From NCBI GenBank assembly GCA_013695925.1, contig JACCZO010000321.1, positions 1-22,200 of the forward strand: 22,200 nt of DNA. The letters are read 5' to 3'. The notes under the pieces were generated by a model, which ran no database searches, was not told the origin of the DNA, and was given only the letters and a program-made list of their open reading frames with translations. The position numbers and the translations under genes were made by a program. The DNA comes from Chthoniobacterales bacterium (GTDB taxonomy: Bacteria > Verrucomicrobiota > Verrucomicrobiia > Chthoniobacterales > UBA10450). This document shows, in pieces, positions 1 through 7,801 of the stretch (positions are counted from its first letter, which is position 1; each line of letters begins with the position of its first letter).

Positions 1-6
1 GTAAAA

Positions 7-80
7 GGGTGGCCAACGGGACTCGAACCCGCAACAGCCAGAACCACAATCTGGGGCTCTACCATTGAGCTATGGCCACC
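7..80 (-). tRNA. tRNA-His (anticodon GTG)
   Basis: Read on the minus strand this folds as a full cloverleaf. The acceptor stem begins GGTGGCC and ends GGCCACCC, the D arm is AGCTC..GAGC, and the anticodon stem CCAGA/TCTGG encloses loop TTGTGGT with anticodon GTG. The T loop is TTCGAGT. As in E. coli tRNA-His, an extra 5' G (position -1) pairs with C73, a histidine identity element; I include it in the coordinates. The 3' CCA is not encoded (TTTT follows C73), so a CCA-adding enzyme must finish it. No other tRNA is adjacent. Confidence 0.96.
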
Positions 81-91
81 GTCGCGGTGCG

Positions 92-119
92 ACTCTAATT
101 TTTCCCCGCACAATTGCAA
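92..119 (-). promoter_or_regulatory. Possible promoter of the tRNA-His gene
   Basis: On the minus strand TTGCAA (114-119) and TAGAGT (92-97) are separated by 16 bases, each matching four of six sigma-70 consensus positions. The -10 element lies 11 bases before the first base of the mature tRNA, a normal distance for a stable RNA gene with a short leader. This is a weak match called on position and spacing only. Confidence 0.35.
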
Positions 120-191
120 AGGCAAAGCCGCGTCGCGCCCTGCTGAGCGTTGCAACCACCAGGTGAGTCGGCTATCATCCGCGGCTTGGCG

Positions 192-1838
192 ATGAACAAA
201 ATCGGGCTGCTTCTCCTTCCCGCCTTCGCGTTTTTGGCGCTCGCGCCCGCTTCCTTTGCCCAGGAAAACGATCCCTCCGAGGTCTTCCTCAAGGTCTATA
301 TGACCGCCCAGCAGGCGGAAAAAATGGAGCGCGAAGGCCAACTCAAATCGGCCCTGGCCAAGTTCCGCTTTGCCGGTTCGATGATCGAGGAGTTGAAAAA
401 GACGAGCGGCGACTGGCAGCCGGCGATCGTCGAATCCCGGGGCCGCAAAATTGGCGAAGCCATCCTTCGCGTCCAGAGCAAAATCGACACTAAAACCGAT
501 CTCGCCGCCAACGCCGGGCCGGCCCCGAGCGAGACGGGAAAACCAGTGTTGCCGGAGGGTGGTCCGTCCGAACCCAGCGTGGAAATCTGGACGCGGCCTC
601 GGCCAAAACCGGTTGATGTTCAGGCCGCGCAGGTGTTGATGGCGCAAAACAGCGACCTCCAGAAAAAGCTCGCGAGCGCGGAGAATACCGTCCGGGAAAT
701 CAGCGCAGAACGCCCACGCAAAGTGCAGGAATTGCAGGCGGTCAAAGGGCAGCTTGAGAAACTCCGCACCCAGCTCGTGACCAGCCAAAAAGCGGACCAG
801 GATTCGGAAAAAATGATCGCCGAACTGCGGGCCCAGCTCGCGCATGCGAAATTGAATGGAGCGACCCCGGAAGACACCGAGCGGCTCGTGAAAGAGAACC
901 AGATGTTGCGCGCGATCGTCGTCCGGGAACGGCAGGAGGAAGCACGGCGCGAGCAGGCGAGGAAGCTGATGCTGGCCGAGTTCGACAAACTCAAAATCAA
1001 GTCCGACGTCCTCGGCCAGCAGATCCATCTTCTGGCCCAACCGATCACCAAACTGAGCCCGGAAGAACTGGCCCTACTGAAGACGCCGGTGGTCTCAATC
1101 TCCGACACCGCGCCGGGGACGATCAAGGCCAGCCTCACGATGGCCAAGCCACCGAGCACGATCACGATCGGCAATTCACCTGAGGCCAAGGAGGCGGCCG
1201 ATAAAACCTCGCTCAATGCGGTCGCGGAGGGCGAAGGCAACCCGATCGGGCCGGAAATCAGCGCGACCTTCAAGCCGGGTGTGCCGGCGGATCTCATCCC
1301 GCTGGCACGGGAAGCCAAAATGAGCTTCGACCAGGGAAAATACAAACAGGCGGAAAAGCAGTATCAGGATATCCTAACGAAAAGCCCCAACGACCTCTAC
1401 GCACTCTCCAATCTCGGCGTCGTCCTCTTCCGCAACGGCAAACTCGAGGCGGCCGAGCTGACCCTGAAAAAGGCGATCGCCATCGCGCCGAAGGACGAAT
1501 TCACTCATACCGCCCTCGGGATCGTTTATTACCAGCAGAGCAAGTTCGACGACGCCCTCTCCGAGCTGACGAAATCGCTCGCGATCAATCCGAAGAGCGC
1601 GACGGCGCATAATTACCTCGGCATCACCGCGAGCCAGAAAGGCTGGCAGGAAGCGGCCGAGAAAGAAATGCTCGCCGCAATCGAGGTGAATCCGGAATAC
1701 GCCGACGCTCATTTTAATCTGGCGGTCGTTTATTCCACCTCCCAACCGCCGGCCAAAGAACTGGCCCGACGCCACTACGAAAAAGCGCTCGCTCTCGGCG
1801 CCGCGCCCGACCCGACGCTGGATAAGCTGCTACGCTAG
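192..1838 (+). CDS. Exported coiled-coil / TPR-repeat protein
   Basis: The 548-residue product begins with a signal peptide: a short basic start (MNK), a Leu/Ala-rich core and a likely cleavage after SFA before QEND, so it is probably periplasmic or envelope-associated. I chose ATG at 192 because it opens the signal peptide; an in-frame TTG at 150 would put a polar extension before it. Residues about 156-281 are rich in Glu, Lys, Arg, Gln and Leu in a coiled-coil pattern. Residues about 369-540 hold four to five tetratricopeptide repeats with the usual G/Y/A/P spacing (for example ALSNLGVVLFRNGKLEAAE). There is no catalytic motif. Such proteins generally act as scaffolds in envelope assemblies, but the specific partner cannot be read here. 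No clear Shine-Dalgarno is present. The gene converges on acnA with about 20 bases between them. Confidence 0.85.
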   Translation: MNKIGLLLLPAFAFLALAPASFAQENDPSEVFLKVYMTAQQAEKMEREGQLKSALAKFRFAGSMIEELKKTSGDWQPAIVESRGRKIGEAILRVQSKIDTKTDLAANAGPAPSETGKPVLPEGGPSEPSVEIWTRPRPKPVDVQAAQVLMAQNSDLQKKLASAENTVREISAERPRKVQELQAVKGQLEKLRTQLVTSQKADQDSEKMIAELRAQLAHAKLNGATPEDTERLVKENQMLRAIVVRERQEEARREQARKLMLAEFDKLKIKSDVLGQQIHLLAQPITKLSPEELALLKTPVVSISDTAPGTIKASLTMAKPPSTITIGNSPEAKEAADKTSLNAVAEGEGNPIGPEISATFKPGVPADLIPLAREAKMSFDQGKYKQAEKQYQDILTKSPNDLYALSNLGVVLFRNGKLEAAELTLKKAIAIAPKDEFTHTALGIVYYQQSKFDDALSELTKSLAINPKSATAHNYLGITASQKGWQEAAEKEMLAAIEVNPEYADAHFNLAVVYSTSQPPAKELARRHYEKALALGAAPDPTLDKLLR

Positions 1839-1858
1839 CGAGGCAAGCCTCAGAAAGC

Positions 1859-4735
1859 TCAGCGAGCCATTAATTCCCGCAGGACAAAGGGCAAAATGCC
1901 GCCGTGCCGGTAATAGTCGATCTCGATCGGGGTATCGATCCGCAGTTTGACCGGCACTATCTCGGTTTTGCCGTTGGCCCGCCTGATCTCGAGGTTGAGC
2001 GTTTGTCCCGGCTGGATGGTTTCCGAAAGGCCGGTAACGCTGTAGGTCTCCGAGCCGTCGAGGCCGAGCGATTGCGCGTTGGTCCCTTCCTGGAATTGGA
2101 GCGGGAGCACGCCCATCCCGACCAGGTTGGAGCGATGGATGCGCTCGTAGCTCGCGGCCACGACTGCTTTCACGCCCAATAACCGGGTTCCTTTCGCCGC
2201 CCAGTCGCGACTCGATCCGGTGCCGTATTCGTGGCCCGCGAGGATGACGAGGGGCGTCTTCGTGTCGGCGTATTTCATGGCCGCGTCGAAGATCGACATC
2301 TGCTCGCCCTCGGTTTTGCCGTCGCCAAAAAATTTCGTGACGCCGCCTTCCACGCCCGGGACCATAAGATTCTTGATCCGGACGTTGGCGAAAGTGCCGC
2401 GAGTCATAACGAGATCGTTGCCGCGCCGGCTGCCGTAGCTGTTGAAATCCTCCGGCTTGATCCCGCGCCCCTGGAGATATTTCCCGGCAGGCGAGTTGGC
2501 CTTGATCGCGCCAGCCGGCGAAATGTGATCGGTTGTAACCGAATCGCCAAAAATGCCTAACGGGTGCGCTCCGCGAATGTCTTCGATCCCACCGACCTCC
2601 ATCGAGAAATCGGCGAAGAAGGGCGGGTCGTGGATGTAATCGCTCTTCTCATCCCACTGGTAAACCTCGCCGGTGCTGGAGGAGATTTCGTTCCACTTCG
2701 GATTCTGGTCGGCGAAGTCGCGGTAGAGCCGGCGAAAGATCTCCGGGGCAAGTGCAGACTTCATCATTTCGCGAATCTCGGCTAACGACGGCCAGAGATC
2801 CTTCAGGAAAACGTCCCGACCATCTTTGTCCTGGCCGAGCGGCTCCTTGTTCAGGTCGAGATCGACCCGGCCGGCGAGCGCGAAGGCCACCACGAGCGGC
2901 GGCGACATGAGGAAGTTGGCCTTGATGTTCTGGTGCACGCGCGCCTCGAAATTGCGATTCCCGGAAAGGACCGAGGCCGCGATCAGGTCGTGCTCAGCGA
3001 TCGCTTTCTCGATCCTGGGATGCAGCGGGCCGGAGTTGCCGATGCAGGTCGTGCAGCCGTAGCCGACGATGTTGAACCCGAGCTGGTCGAGATATTTCTG
3101 GAGACCGGTCTTGTCGAGGTAATCGGAGACAACGCGCGAACCGGGCGCGAGCGAGGTCTTGACCGAAGGGTCGATCGTGAGGCCACGCTCGACCGCTTTT
3201 TTCGCGAGCAGGCCGGCAGCGAGCATGACGCTCGGGTTGCTCGTGTTGGTGCAACTGGTAATGGCGGCGATGAGCACGCTGCCGTGGCCGATCTGGCTTT
3301 CACCCCGGGGAAACACTTCGCCGTCCTCGGCCTCGATTTCGTCACCAGGATCGGGCGTGGGGCGGTTTGAGACCATCTCGACTTTATTCTGTTGGTCGCC
3401 TGGCTCGATGCCGGAGTCGCCCACGTCGGTAGATACCATCTCTTCGGTTTCGGGCGCCGAGCCATTGAGATGAACCGGATGACGAGCACCGAGATCCCCA
3501 GCTTTTCCATAGCCGCCATCAGGGACGGATTTGGTCAACAGAGAACGAAACGCGCTCCCGAGTTCGGGCAGGTCGATCCGATCCTGCGGCCGCTTCGGGC
3601 CAGCCACGCTGGGCTGGACGACGCCGAGATCCAGTTCGAGATCCACGCTGTAATCGATGTCGCCTTTTTTCGGCATGCCGAACATTTTTTGCGCGCGGAA
3701 GTAAGCTTCGAACGCGCTGCATTGTTCGTCAGTGCGGCCCGTCGCGCGCAGGTAGGTGACCGATTCCGCGTCGACCGGGAAATAGCCCATCGTGGCGCCG
3801 TACTCGGGCGACATGTTGCCGATCGTGGCGCGATCCGGCAGCGGCAATGAGGCGGCACCTTCGCCGTAAAATTCAACAAACTTCCCGACCACTTTCTGGG
3901 CGCGCAGCATTTGCGTGATGTGGAGCGCGAGGTCGGTCGCGGTCACGCCTTCGCGGAGCGAGCCGGTCATGTGCACGCCGACGACTTCGGGCGTTAAAAA
4001 ATAAACGGGCTGACCGAGCATGCCGGCCTCGGCTTCAATTCCGCCGACGCCCCAGCCGACCACTCCGAGGCCATTGATCATGGTGGTGTGCGAATCGGTG
4101 CCGACCAACGTGTCGGGGTAGAAGAGTTGAGAGTTGTTAGTTGAGAGTTGAGAGCTGAGAACACCCTTGGCGAGATATTCTAGATTCACCTGGTGCACGA
4201 TGCCGATGCCGGGCGGGACGAGGCCGAAGGTCTTGAACGCCTGCTGGCCCCACTTGAGAAATTCGTAACGCTCGCGGTTGCGTTTGAATTCCATGTCCAT
4301 GTTCAGCTTGAGGGCAATGGCGGAACCGGCGAAATCGACCTGCACGGAGTGATCGACGACAAGGTCGACCGGCACGAGTGGCTCGATGATTTTCGGATCG
4401 CCGCCCAGCCGCTGCACCGCGCTGCGCATGGCGGCGAGATCGACGACCAGCGGAACCCCGGTAAAATCCTGCAGAACGATGCGAGCGACGACGAAGGGAA
4501 CCTCTTCGTTAGCCGGCGATTTGGCGTTCCAGCTGGCGAGGGTCTCGACATCTTTCCGGCGGACTTTTTTTCCGTCGCAATTTCGCACGACCGACTCGAG
4601 CACGATCCGGATGCAGATCGGCAGGCGGGAGATCCGGCCGATGCCTTGCTCCTCGAGGGCCGGAAGGGAGTGGAACCACGCTTTGCGCCCGGAGCCGGCG
4701 TCGAATTGCCGGAGCGTACTGAACTCGTTAGGCAT
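1859..4735 (-). CDS. acnA: Aconitate hydratase A
   Basis: This 958-residue protein is a cytoplasmic [4Fe-4S] enzyme that interconverts citrate and isocitrate in the TCA cycle. Visible hallmarks are GTDSHTTM (about residue 212), SCTNTSNPSV with cluster ligand C495, GCTTCIGNSGP with ligands C561 and C564, and the swivel-domain GHEYGTGSSRDWAAKGT (about 834-850). The 66- and 3-residue cysteine spacings equal those of E. coli AcnA (C435, C501, C504). It is longer than the usual 890-920 residues because of two insertions: a heptamer-repeat-encoded loop at about residues 193-204, just before GTDSHTTM, and an acidic Gly/Pro/Asp-rich linker at about 427-475. Its ATG overlaps the TAA of the upstream peroxiredoxin gene (TAATG), so translation is probably coupled. 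Assignment is secure; whether the insertions affect activity is unknown. Confidence 0.97.
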   Translation of the reverse strand: MPNEFSTLRQFDAGSGRKAWFHSLPALEEQGIGRISRLPICIRIVLESVVRNCDGKKVRRKDVETLASWNAKSPANEEVPFVVARIVLQDFTGVPLVVDLAAMRSAVQRLGGDPKIIEPLVPVDLVVDHSVQVDFAGSAIALKLNMDMEFKRNRERYEFLKWGQQAFKTFGLVPPGIGIVHQVNLEYLAKGVLSSQLSTNNSQLFYPDTLVGTDSHTTMINGLGVVGWGVGGIEAEAGMLGQPVYFLTPEVVGVHMTGSLREGVTATDLALHITQMLRAQKVVGKFVEFYGEGAASLPLPDRATIGNMSPEYGATMGYFPVDAESVTYLRATGRTDEQCSAFEAYFRAQKMFGMPKKGDIDYSVDLELDLGVVQPSVAGPKRPQDRIDLPELGSAFRSLLTKSVPDGGYGKAGDLGARHPVHLNGSAPETEEMVSTDVGDSGIEPGDQQNKVEMVSNRPTPDPGDEIEAEDGEVFPRGESQIGHGSVLIAAITSCTNTSNPSVMLAAGLLAKKAVERGLTIDPSVKTSLAPGSRVVSDYLDKTGLQKYLDQLGFNIVGYGCTTCIGNSGPLHPRIEKAIAEHDLIAASVLSGNRNFEARVHQNIKANFLMSPPLVVAFALAGRVDLDLNKEPLGQDKDGRDVFLKDLWPSLAEIREMMKSALAPEIFRRLYRDFADQNPKWNEISSSTGEVYQWDEKSDYIHDPPFFADFSMEVGGIEDIRGAHPLGIFGDSVTTDHISPAGAIKANSPAGKYLQGRGIKPEDFNSYGSRRGNDLVMTRGTFANVRIKNLMVPGVEGGVTKFFGDGKTEGEQMSIFDAAMKYADTKTPLVILAGHEYGTGSSRDWAAKGTRLLGVKAVVAASYERIHRSNLVGMGVLPLQFQEGTNAQSLGLDGSETYSVTGLSETIQPGQTLNLEIRRANGKTEIVPVKLRIDTPIEIDYYRHGGILPFVLRELMAR
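4124..4158 (-). repeat. Five tandem heptamers (plus-strand GAGTTGA-type; AACTCTC-type in the coding sense) inside acnA
   Basis: On the plus strand the tract divides exactly into GAGTTGA, GAGTTGT, TAGTTGA, GAGTTGA and GAGCTGA, five 7-base units with four single-base differences from the first. In the acnA reading frame it encodes a Ser/Gln/Leu/Thr/Asn stretch (about SQLSTNNSQL). Because 7 is not a multiple of 3, each added or lost unit would shift the frame, so the present length is constrained by selection or by flanking compensation. Similar low-complexity heptamer tracts are a known class of bacterial short tandem repeats. Confidence 0.85.
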
Positions 4736-5229
4736 TATTGCAATTCCCCGAGCCGGGCTTTGATCTTGTCGAAATCGGGTAGCTCCCGGGCATCGTCGTG
4801 CACCTCCGCGTACTGGATCACGCCGTCGCGATCGATAATGAAGGCAGAGCGCTTGGCCACGCCGGCGAACCCGAGGTTGAGCTGCGGCAGGAAGGAATCG
4901 TAGGCGACACCGTAATCGTTAGCGACCTTGTGCTCGTAATCGCTCAGAAGCGTGACGTTGATCTTTTCTTTCTGCGCCCAGGCTTCCTGCGAGAAAGGGT
5001 TGTCGCCGCTGATCCCGTAAACTTCACAATTGAGATCGCCGTATTCGCGCAAGCCGTTGCCAACTCCGCACATTTCGGTCGTGCAGGTACCGGTGAAGGC
5101 CATCGGGAAGAAAAGGAGGAGGGTGTTTCTGCTCCCGAAATTCTCGCTCAGCCGAACCGGACGCGGTCCGTCAGCGGTTTTGGTGGGAAGGGTGAAATCA
5201 GGTGCTTTGCTGCCAATTGTGAGTGCCAT
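4735..5229 (-). CDS. Peroxiredoxin (AhpC/TSA fold, PrxQ/BCP-like)
   Basis: This 164-residue thiol peroxidase probably reduces H2O2 or organic hydroperoxides in the cytoplasm; no signal peptide is seen. The active-site motif PMAFTGTC fits the peroxiredoxin PxxxTxxC signature with peroxidatic C49. A second cysteine, C54, lies five residues later, the spacing of the resolving cysteine in PrxQ/bacterioferritin-comigratory proteins. The ATG at 5229 follows a GGAG at eight bases, and a TTGACC-N16-TATACT promoter lies just upstream. The stop codon overlaps the start of acnA by one base, so the two form an operon. Aconitase has an oxidant-labile Fe-S cluster, so co-expression with a peroxidase makes physiological sense, but that link is inference. 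Subfamily AhpE is an alternative. Confidence 0.92.
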   Translation of the reverse strand: MALTIGSKAPDFTLPTKTADGPRPVRLSENFGSRNTLLLFFPMAFTGTCTTEMCGVGNGLREYGDLNCEVYGISGDNPFSQEAWAQKEKINVTLLSDYEHKVANDYGVAYDSFLPQLNLGFAGVAKRSAFIIDRDGVIQYAEVHDDARELPDFDKIKARLGELQ

Positions 5230-5265
5230 AATGATTGCTCCGGTAAAGACTACGGGGGGACTTGC

Positions 5266-5293
5266 AGTATAGAAAACCGCAAGGCAGGGTCAA
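5266..5293 (-). promoter_or_regulatory. Sigma-70-like promoter of the peroxiredoxin-acnA operon
   Basis: On the minus strand TTGACC (5288-5293) and TATACT (5266-5271) are spaced by 16 bases and match five of six consensus positions each. The -10 box lies about 37 bases before the peroxiredoxin ATG, leaving a short leader. Arms CTTGC (5261-5265) and GCAAG (5279-5283) flank the -10 element and could be a weak operator. This is the best-looking promoter I found in the window. Confidence 0.6.
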
Positions 5294-5315
5294 ACCCGTG
5301 CGAAAGGAGGCGAAT

Positions 5316-5331
5316 TTCCCGGAGCCGGGAA
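5316..5331 (-). terminator. Short hairpin after the L,D-transpeptidase gene
   Basis: The sequence TTCCCGG-AG-CCGGGAA forms a 7-bp inverted repeat starting 10 bases past the stop of the minus-strand L,D-transpeptidase gene. It lacks a T-run on either side, so it is not a standard intrinsic terminator. It could be a 3' stabilising hairpin or a weak terminator insulating the downstream peroxiredoxin promoter. Confidence 0.3.
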
Positions 5332-5340
5332 GAAGCGTCG

Positions 5341-6051
5341 TTAGGCGTCGCCGCTGGCGCGCGCTTTGGCGGCCGAGGAAACGCGCTTCCGGCTTGTCGC
5401 GCCGTGACCGGTCGCGGCCGATTTCACCGCCGGGATGGCTTTCGCCTCTGTGGTGAAGATCACTTTGTTAGGCGAGGACTTCAGTTTGGGCAGCTTGGGC
5501 AGCGAATCGGGAATAATCTTGACGAGCGCGCCGATCTGAATCTGCGCGTAGACTTCCGTCACGTCCTTCGAGCACATCCGCACGCAACCGTAGCTGGCCG
5601 GTCGGCCGATGATCTTTTCCTCGGGTGTGCCGTGGATGTAAATGCAGCGATTAAAAGCGTTCGTATTCGTCGACTCGAGGCCGCGCAGCCAGATGATGCG
5701 AGTCACAATCGGGTCGCGTCCGGGAGCGTTAGGCGGCAGGATTTCGCCCGTAAAACGGCGTTTGCGAAAAACGGCCCCGGAAGGCGCGTGGCCGCCGATC
5801 TTTTCCGCGACCTGCAACCAACCTAACGGCGTCGCCATGCTTCCCCAGCGATCGCCGAGCCCGAACTTTGAGGTCGAGACCGGATAGACCGCGGCCCGCT
5901 TCCCGTCCTCGATCACCATCAATTTCTGATCCTTGACGCTGATAATGACACGCGGTGGGACGACGGTCTCGGTGCCGGCGTCCAGCCTAACGAGAGCGGC
6001 GGAGAGGAAAAGACAGGCCAAAAAGCCGAGACGGAAAAGCACGGGCGACAT
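5341..6051 (-). CDS. L,D-transpeptidase / YkuD-domain protein
   Basis: This 236-residue exported enzyme would cross-link peptidoglycan stem peptides (3-3 links) or attach envelope proteins. It starts with a hydrophobic signal segment (residues 2-25), followed by the YkuD domain: VIISVKDQKLMVIEDG typical of the domain start, H140 in YIHGT and catalytic C156 in SYGCVRMC. The usual His before Gly-Cys is Tyr, a variant I recognise from other family members. The C-terminal tail (about 183-236) is basic and Lys/Ala/Ser-rich, possibly for binding wall polymers. I start at ATG 6051 because it begins the signal peptide; a longer frame to 6138 would overlap the glycosyltransferase gene upstream. The 25-base gap to that gene suggests co-transcription. 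Confidence 0.9.
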   Translation of the reverse strand: MSPVLFRLGFLACLFLSAALVRLDAGTETVVPPRVIISVKDQKLMVIEDGKRAAVYPVSTSKFGLGDRWGSMATPLGWLQVAEKIGGHAPSGAVFRKRRFTGEILPPNAPGRDPIVTRIIWLRGLESTNTNAFNRCIYIHGTPEEKIIGRPASYGCVRMCSKDVTEVYAQIQIGALVKIIPDSLPKLPKLKSSPNKVIFTTEAKAIPAVKSAATGHGATSRKRVSSAAKARASGDA

Positions 6052-6076
6052 TGTTACTCGGGTTGGGTAAAGATTG

Positions 6077-7579
6077 TCACGCCGGAAATGCAACCGGTCG
6101 CGGCGCGGGGAAACTAAAACGAGGCAGCCATTGCGCAAGTGAGCAGAGGGCGACGTAAAGAAACCCGGTCTGAAACATGATCAGAAACGGCAGGGTCAAA
6201 TACTGACCGTGCACGAAGGCGTGCCAAACGAAGTAGCTGAAATAAATCGCGAAGGCGACCTCGACCAGCGGGAGGAACGACCTGAGTGGCATGTAGCGGC
6301 AGGAACGCCAGGCCTGCGATTTTTTCTCGATTCCATATTTCGGAGTGCGCTTGAATTCCGACTCGTGATTAAAGACCGCTTCGAGGACGGCCCGCGCATT
6401 ATTGATCGAGAGGCCGACGCCGAGCGCGATCAAGGCCGGGAGGAGGAGAATCTCCTTCATCCAGGTGCGGGGATGAAGTTCGCGCTGCGCGCAAATATAG
6501 AAGACCGCGACCGAGAGCGAAGCGGTGAGGAAAATCGGGACATCGAGCAGGAACATCCGTAGCCAGCCGGATTGCGGGCCGCCGGTCGAAGGATGGAGGA
6601 GCACGCAGAGACAGGCGAGGAGGAGATAGGCAAAGTTCGAGGTGAGGTGGCCGGTCGCTTCGATCTTGATCGGCAAGGGCAGCGGACTGCGCCAGATGCG
6701 GGGGAGCAATTTCTTGCACGTCTGGATCGAACCCTTGGTCCAGCGATGCTGCTGCGATTTGAAACCATTCATGTCGACCGGCAATTCGGCCGGCGTCACG
6801 ACATCATTCAGGAAAACGAACTTCCAGCCCGCCAGTTGCGCGCGGTAGCTGAGATCGAGATCCTCGGTAAGCGTGTCATGTTGCCAACCACCCGATTGAG
6901 CGATGCAAGATTTGCGCCAAAGGCCGGCGGTGCCGTTGAAATTAAAGAAACGTCCGCTCCGGCTGCGCGCGACCTGCTCCAGAAGGAGATGGCCGTCAAG
7001 AAACATTGCCTGCACGCGAGTGAGAAGTGAGTAGCCGCGATTGATGTGGCCCCAGCGGGTCTGGATCATCCCGACCTTCGGATCGGTGAAAAAATGAACG
7101 GTCGATTTGAGCAGCTCGGGTTGCGGGACAAAGTCGGCGTCGAGGATGCAAACGAAATCCCCGCGGGCGGTGGCCAGGCCGGCCTCGAGCGCACCAGCCT
7201 TATAACCGGTGCGATCAGTGCGATGGAGCAACTCCACGTCGAAGCCGCGCTCCTGCAGTCGACCCGTGCAGGAAGCGGTCACCTCTCGAGTCTCGTCGGT
7301 CGAATCGTCGAGCACCTGAATCTGCAGAAGCTCCTTCGGGTAATCGAGTTCGCTGACCGATTTGAGGAGGCGCTCCACGACATAGATTTCGTTGAAGAGC
7401 GGCAACTGCACCGTGATGACGGGGAGCTGAGCGAAATGATCCTGCGGCTGCGGCGGGCGCTTCCGGTTTTTCAGGAACAGGTAGACAATAAAATAGCGGT
7501 GCAATCCGTAACCAGAGAGACCGATGAGGACACTCAGGTAACAGAACGTCCAGACTACATCCACAACGCTTCCTCCCAT
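6077..7579 (-). CDS. Processive GT2 glycosyltransferase (CslA / cellulose-synthase type)
   Basis: This 500-residue inner-membrane enzyme probably polymerises a beta-linked hexose chain from a nucleotide sugar. An N-terminal membrane segment (about 8-32) precedes the cytoplasmic GT2 domain, which shows all processive motifs: DD at 91-92, DAD at 147-149, TED at 238-240 and QQHRW at 276-280. About five membrane helices follow (312-330, 343-364, 375-393, 433-452, 460-483). Layout and motifs resemble the CslA glucomannan/mannan synthase-like group more than BcsA, since there is no PilZ domain; the product sugar cannot be read. A GGAGG at 7572-7576 lies inside the frame, seven bases before a GTG at 7564, so the true start may be that GTG (495 residues). 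The L,D-transpeptidase gene follows, and a sensor kinase gene is divergent. Confidence 0.9.
   Translation of the reverse strand: MGGSVVDVVWTFCYLSVLIGLSGYGLHRYFIVYLFLKNRKRPPQPQDHFAQLPVITVQLPLFNEIYVVERLLKSVSELDYPKELLQIQVLDDSTDETREVTASCTGRLQERGFDVELLHRTDRTGYKAGALEAGLATARGDFVCILDADFVPQPELLKSTVHFFTDPKVGMIQTRWGHINRGYSLLTRVQAMFLDGHLLLEQVARSRSGRFFNFNGTAGLWRKSCIAQSGGWQHDTLTEDLDLSYRAQLAGWKFVFLNDVVTPAELPVDMNGFKSQQHRWTKGSIQTCKKLLPRIWRSPLPLPIKIEATGHLTSNFAYLLLACLCVLLHPSTGGPQSGWLRMFLLDVPIFLTASLSVAVFYICAQRELHPRTWMKEILLLPALIALGVGLSINNARAVLEAVFNHESEFKRTPKYGIEKKSQAWRSCRYMPLRSFLPLVEVAFAIYFSYFVWHAFVHGQYLTLPFLIMFQTGFLYVALCSLAQWLPRFSFPAPRPVAFPA
7562..7576 (-). promoter_or_regulatory. Internal ribosome binding site that may set the GT2 start
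   Basis: Minus-strand GGAGG (7572-7576) is followed after seven bases by GTG (7562-7564), codon 6 of the annotated frame. The ATG at 7579 has no Shine-Dalgarno-like sequence before it. The spacing favours GTG initiation, though the encoded membrane segment is the same in either case. Confidence 0.45.
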
Positions 7580-7801
7580 ATGACTGCTAAACGGTGCCGC
7601 CGGTTAAGGCGGGACAGAGGCGACATGATGCCGCTTCCGCGTGTTGCGTCAAATCAAATCTCGGCTCGAACCCGCAGCGACAAAACCGGGTGCCACCGGG
7701 GGACGATGGCGACAAATTGCCGGCCAAAGCAAGCGGCTCAGGCCTGAGCCTCGAATTTAGTTCACCGGGAAGGAAGCCAAAGGATTTCATCGGCCCCGCT
7801 G

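Noticed and set aside
7..191. tRNA-His as an integration site for a mobile element
   Set aside because: There is no integrase, no direct repeat of the tRNA end and no change in gene character beside it.
620..1345. 241-residue minus-strand open frame inside the TPR protein gene
   Set aside because: Its Ser/Ala/Arg-rich composition mirrors the coiled-coil coding strand; no start signal or motif.
1840..1851. GAGGC-AA-GCCTC inverted repeat between the TPR gene and acnA as a bidirectional terminator
   Set aside because: The stem is five bases with a two-base loop and no T-run on either side, too weak to call.
4193..5826. Long plus-strand open frames opposite acnA, the peroxiredoxin and the transpeptidase (4193-4903 and 4798-5826)
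   Set aside because: They are antisense to genes with clear family motifs, carry no recognisable domain, and are of the kind expected from GC-rich codon bias on the opposite strand.
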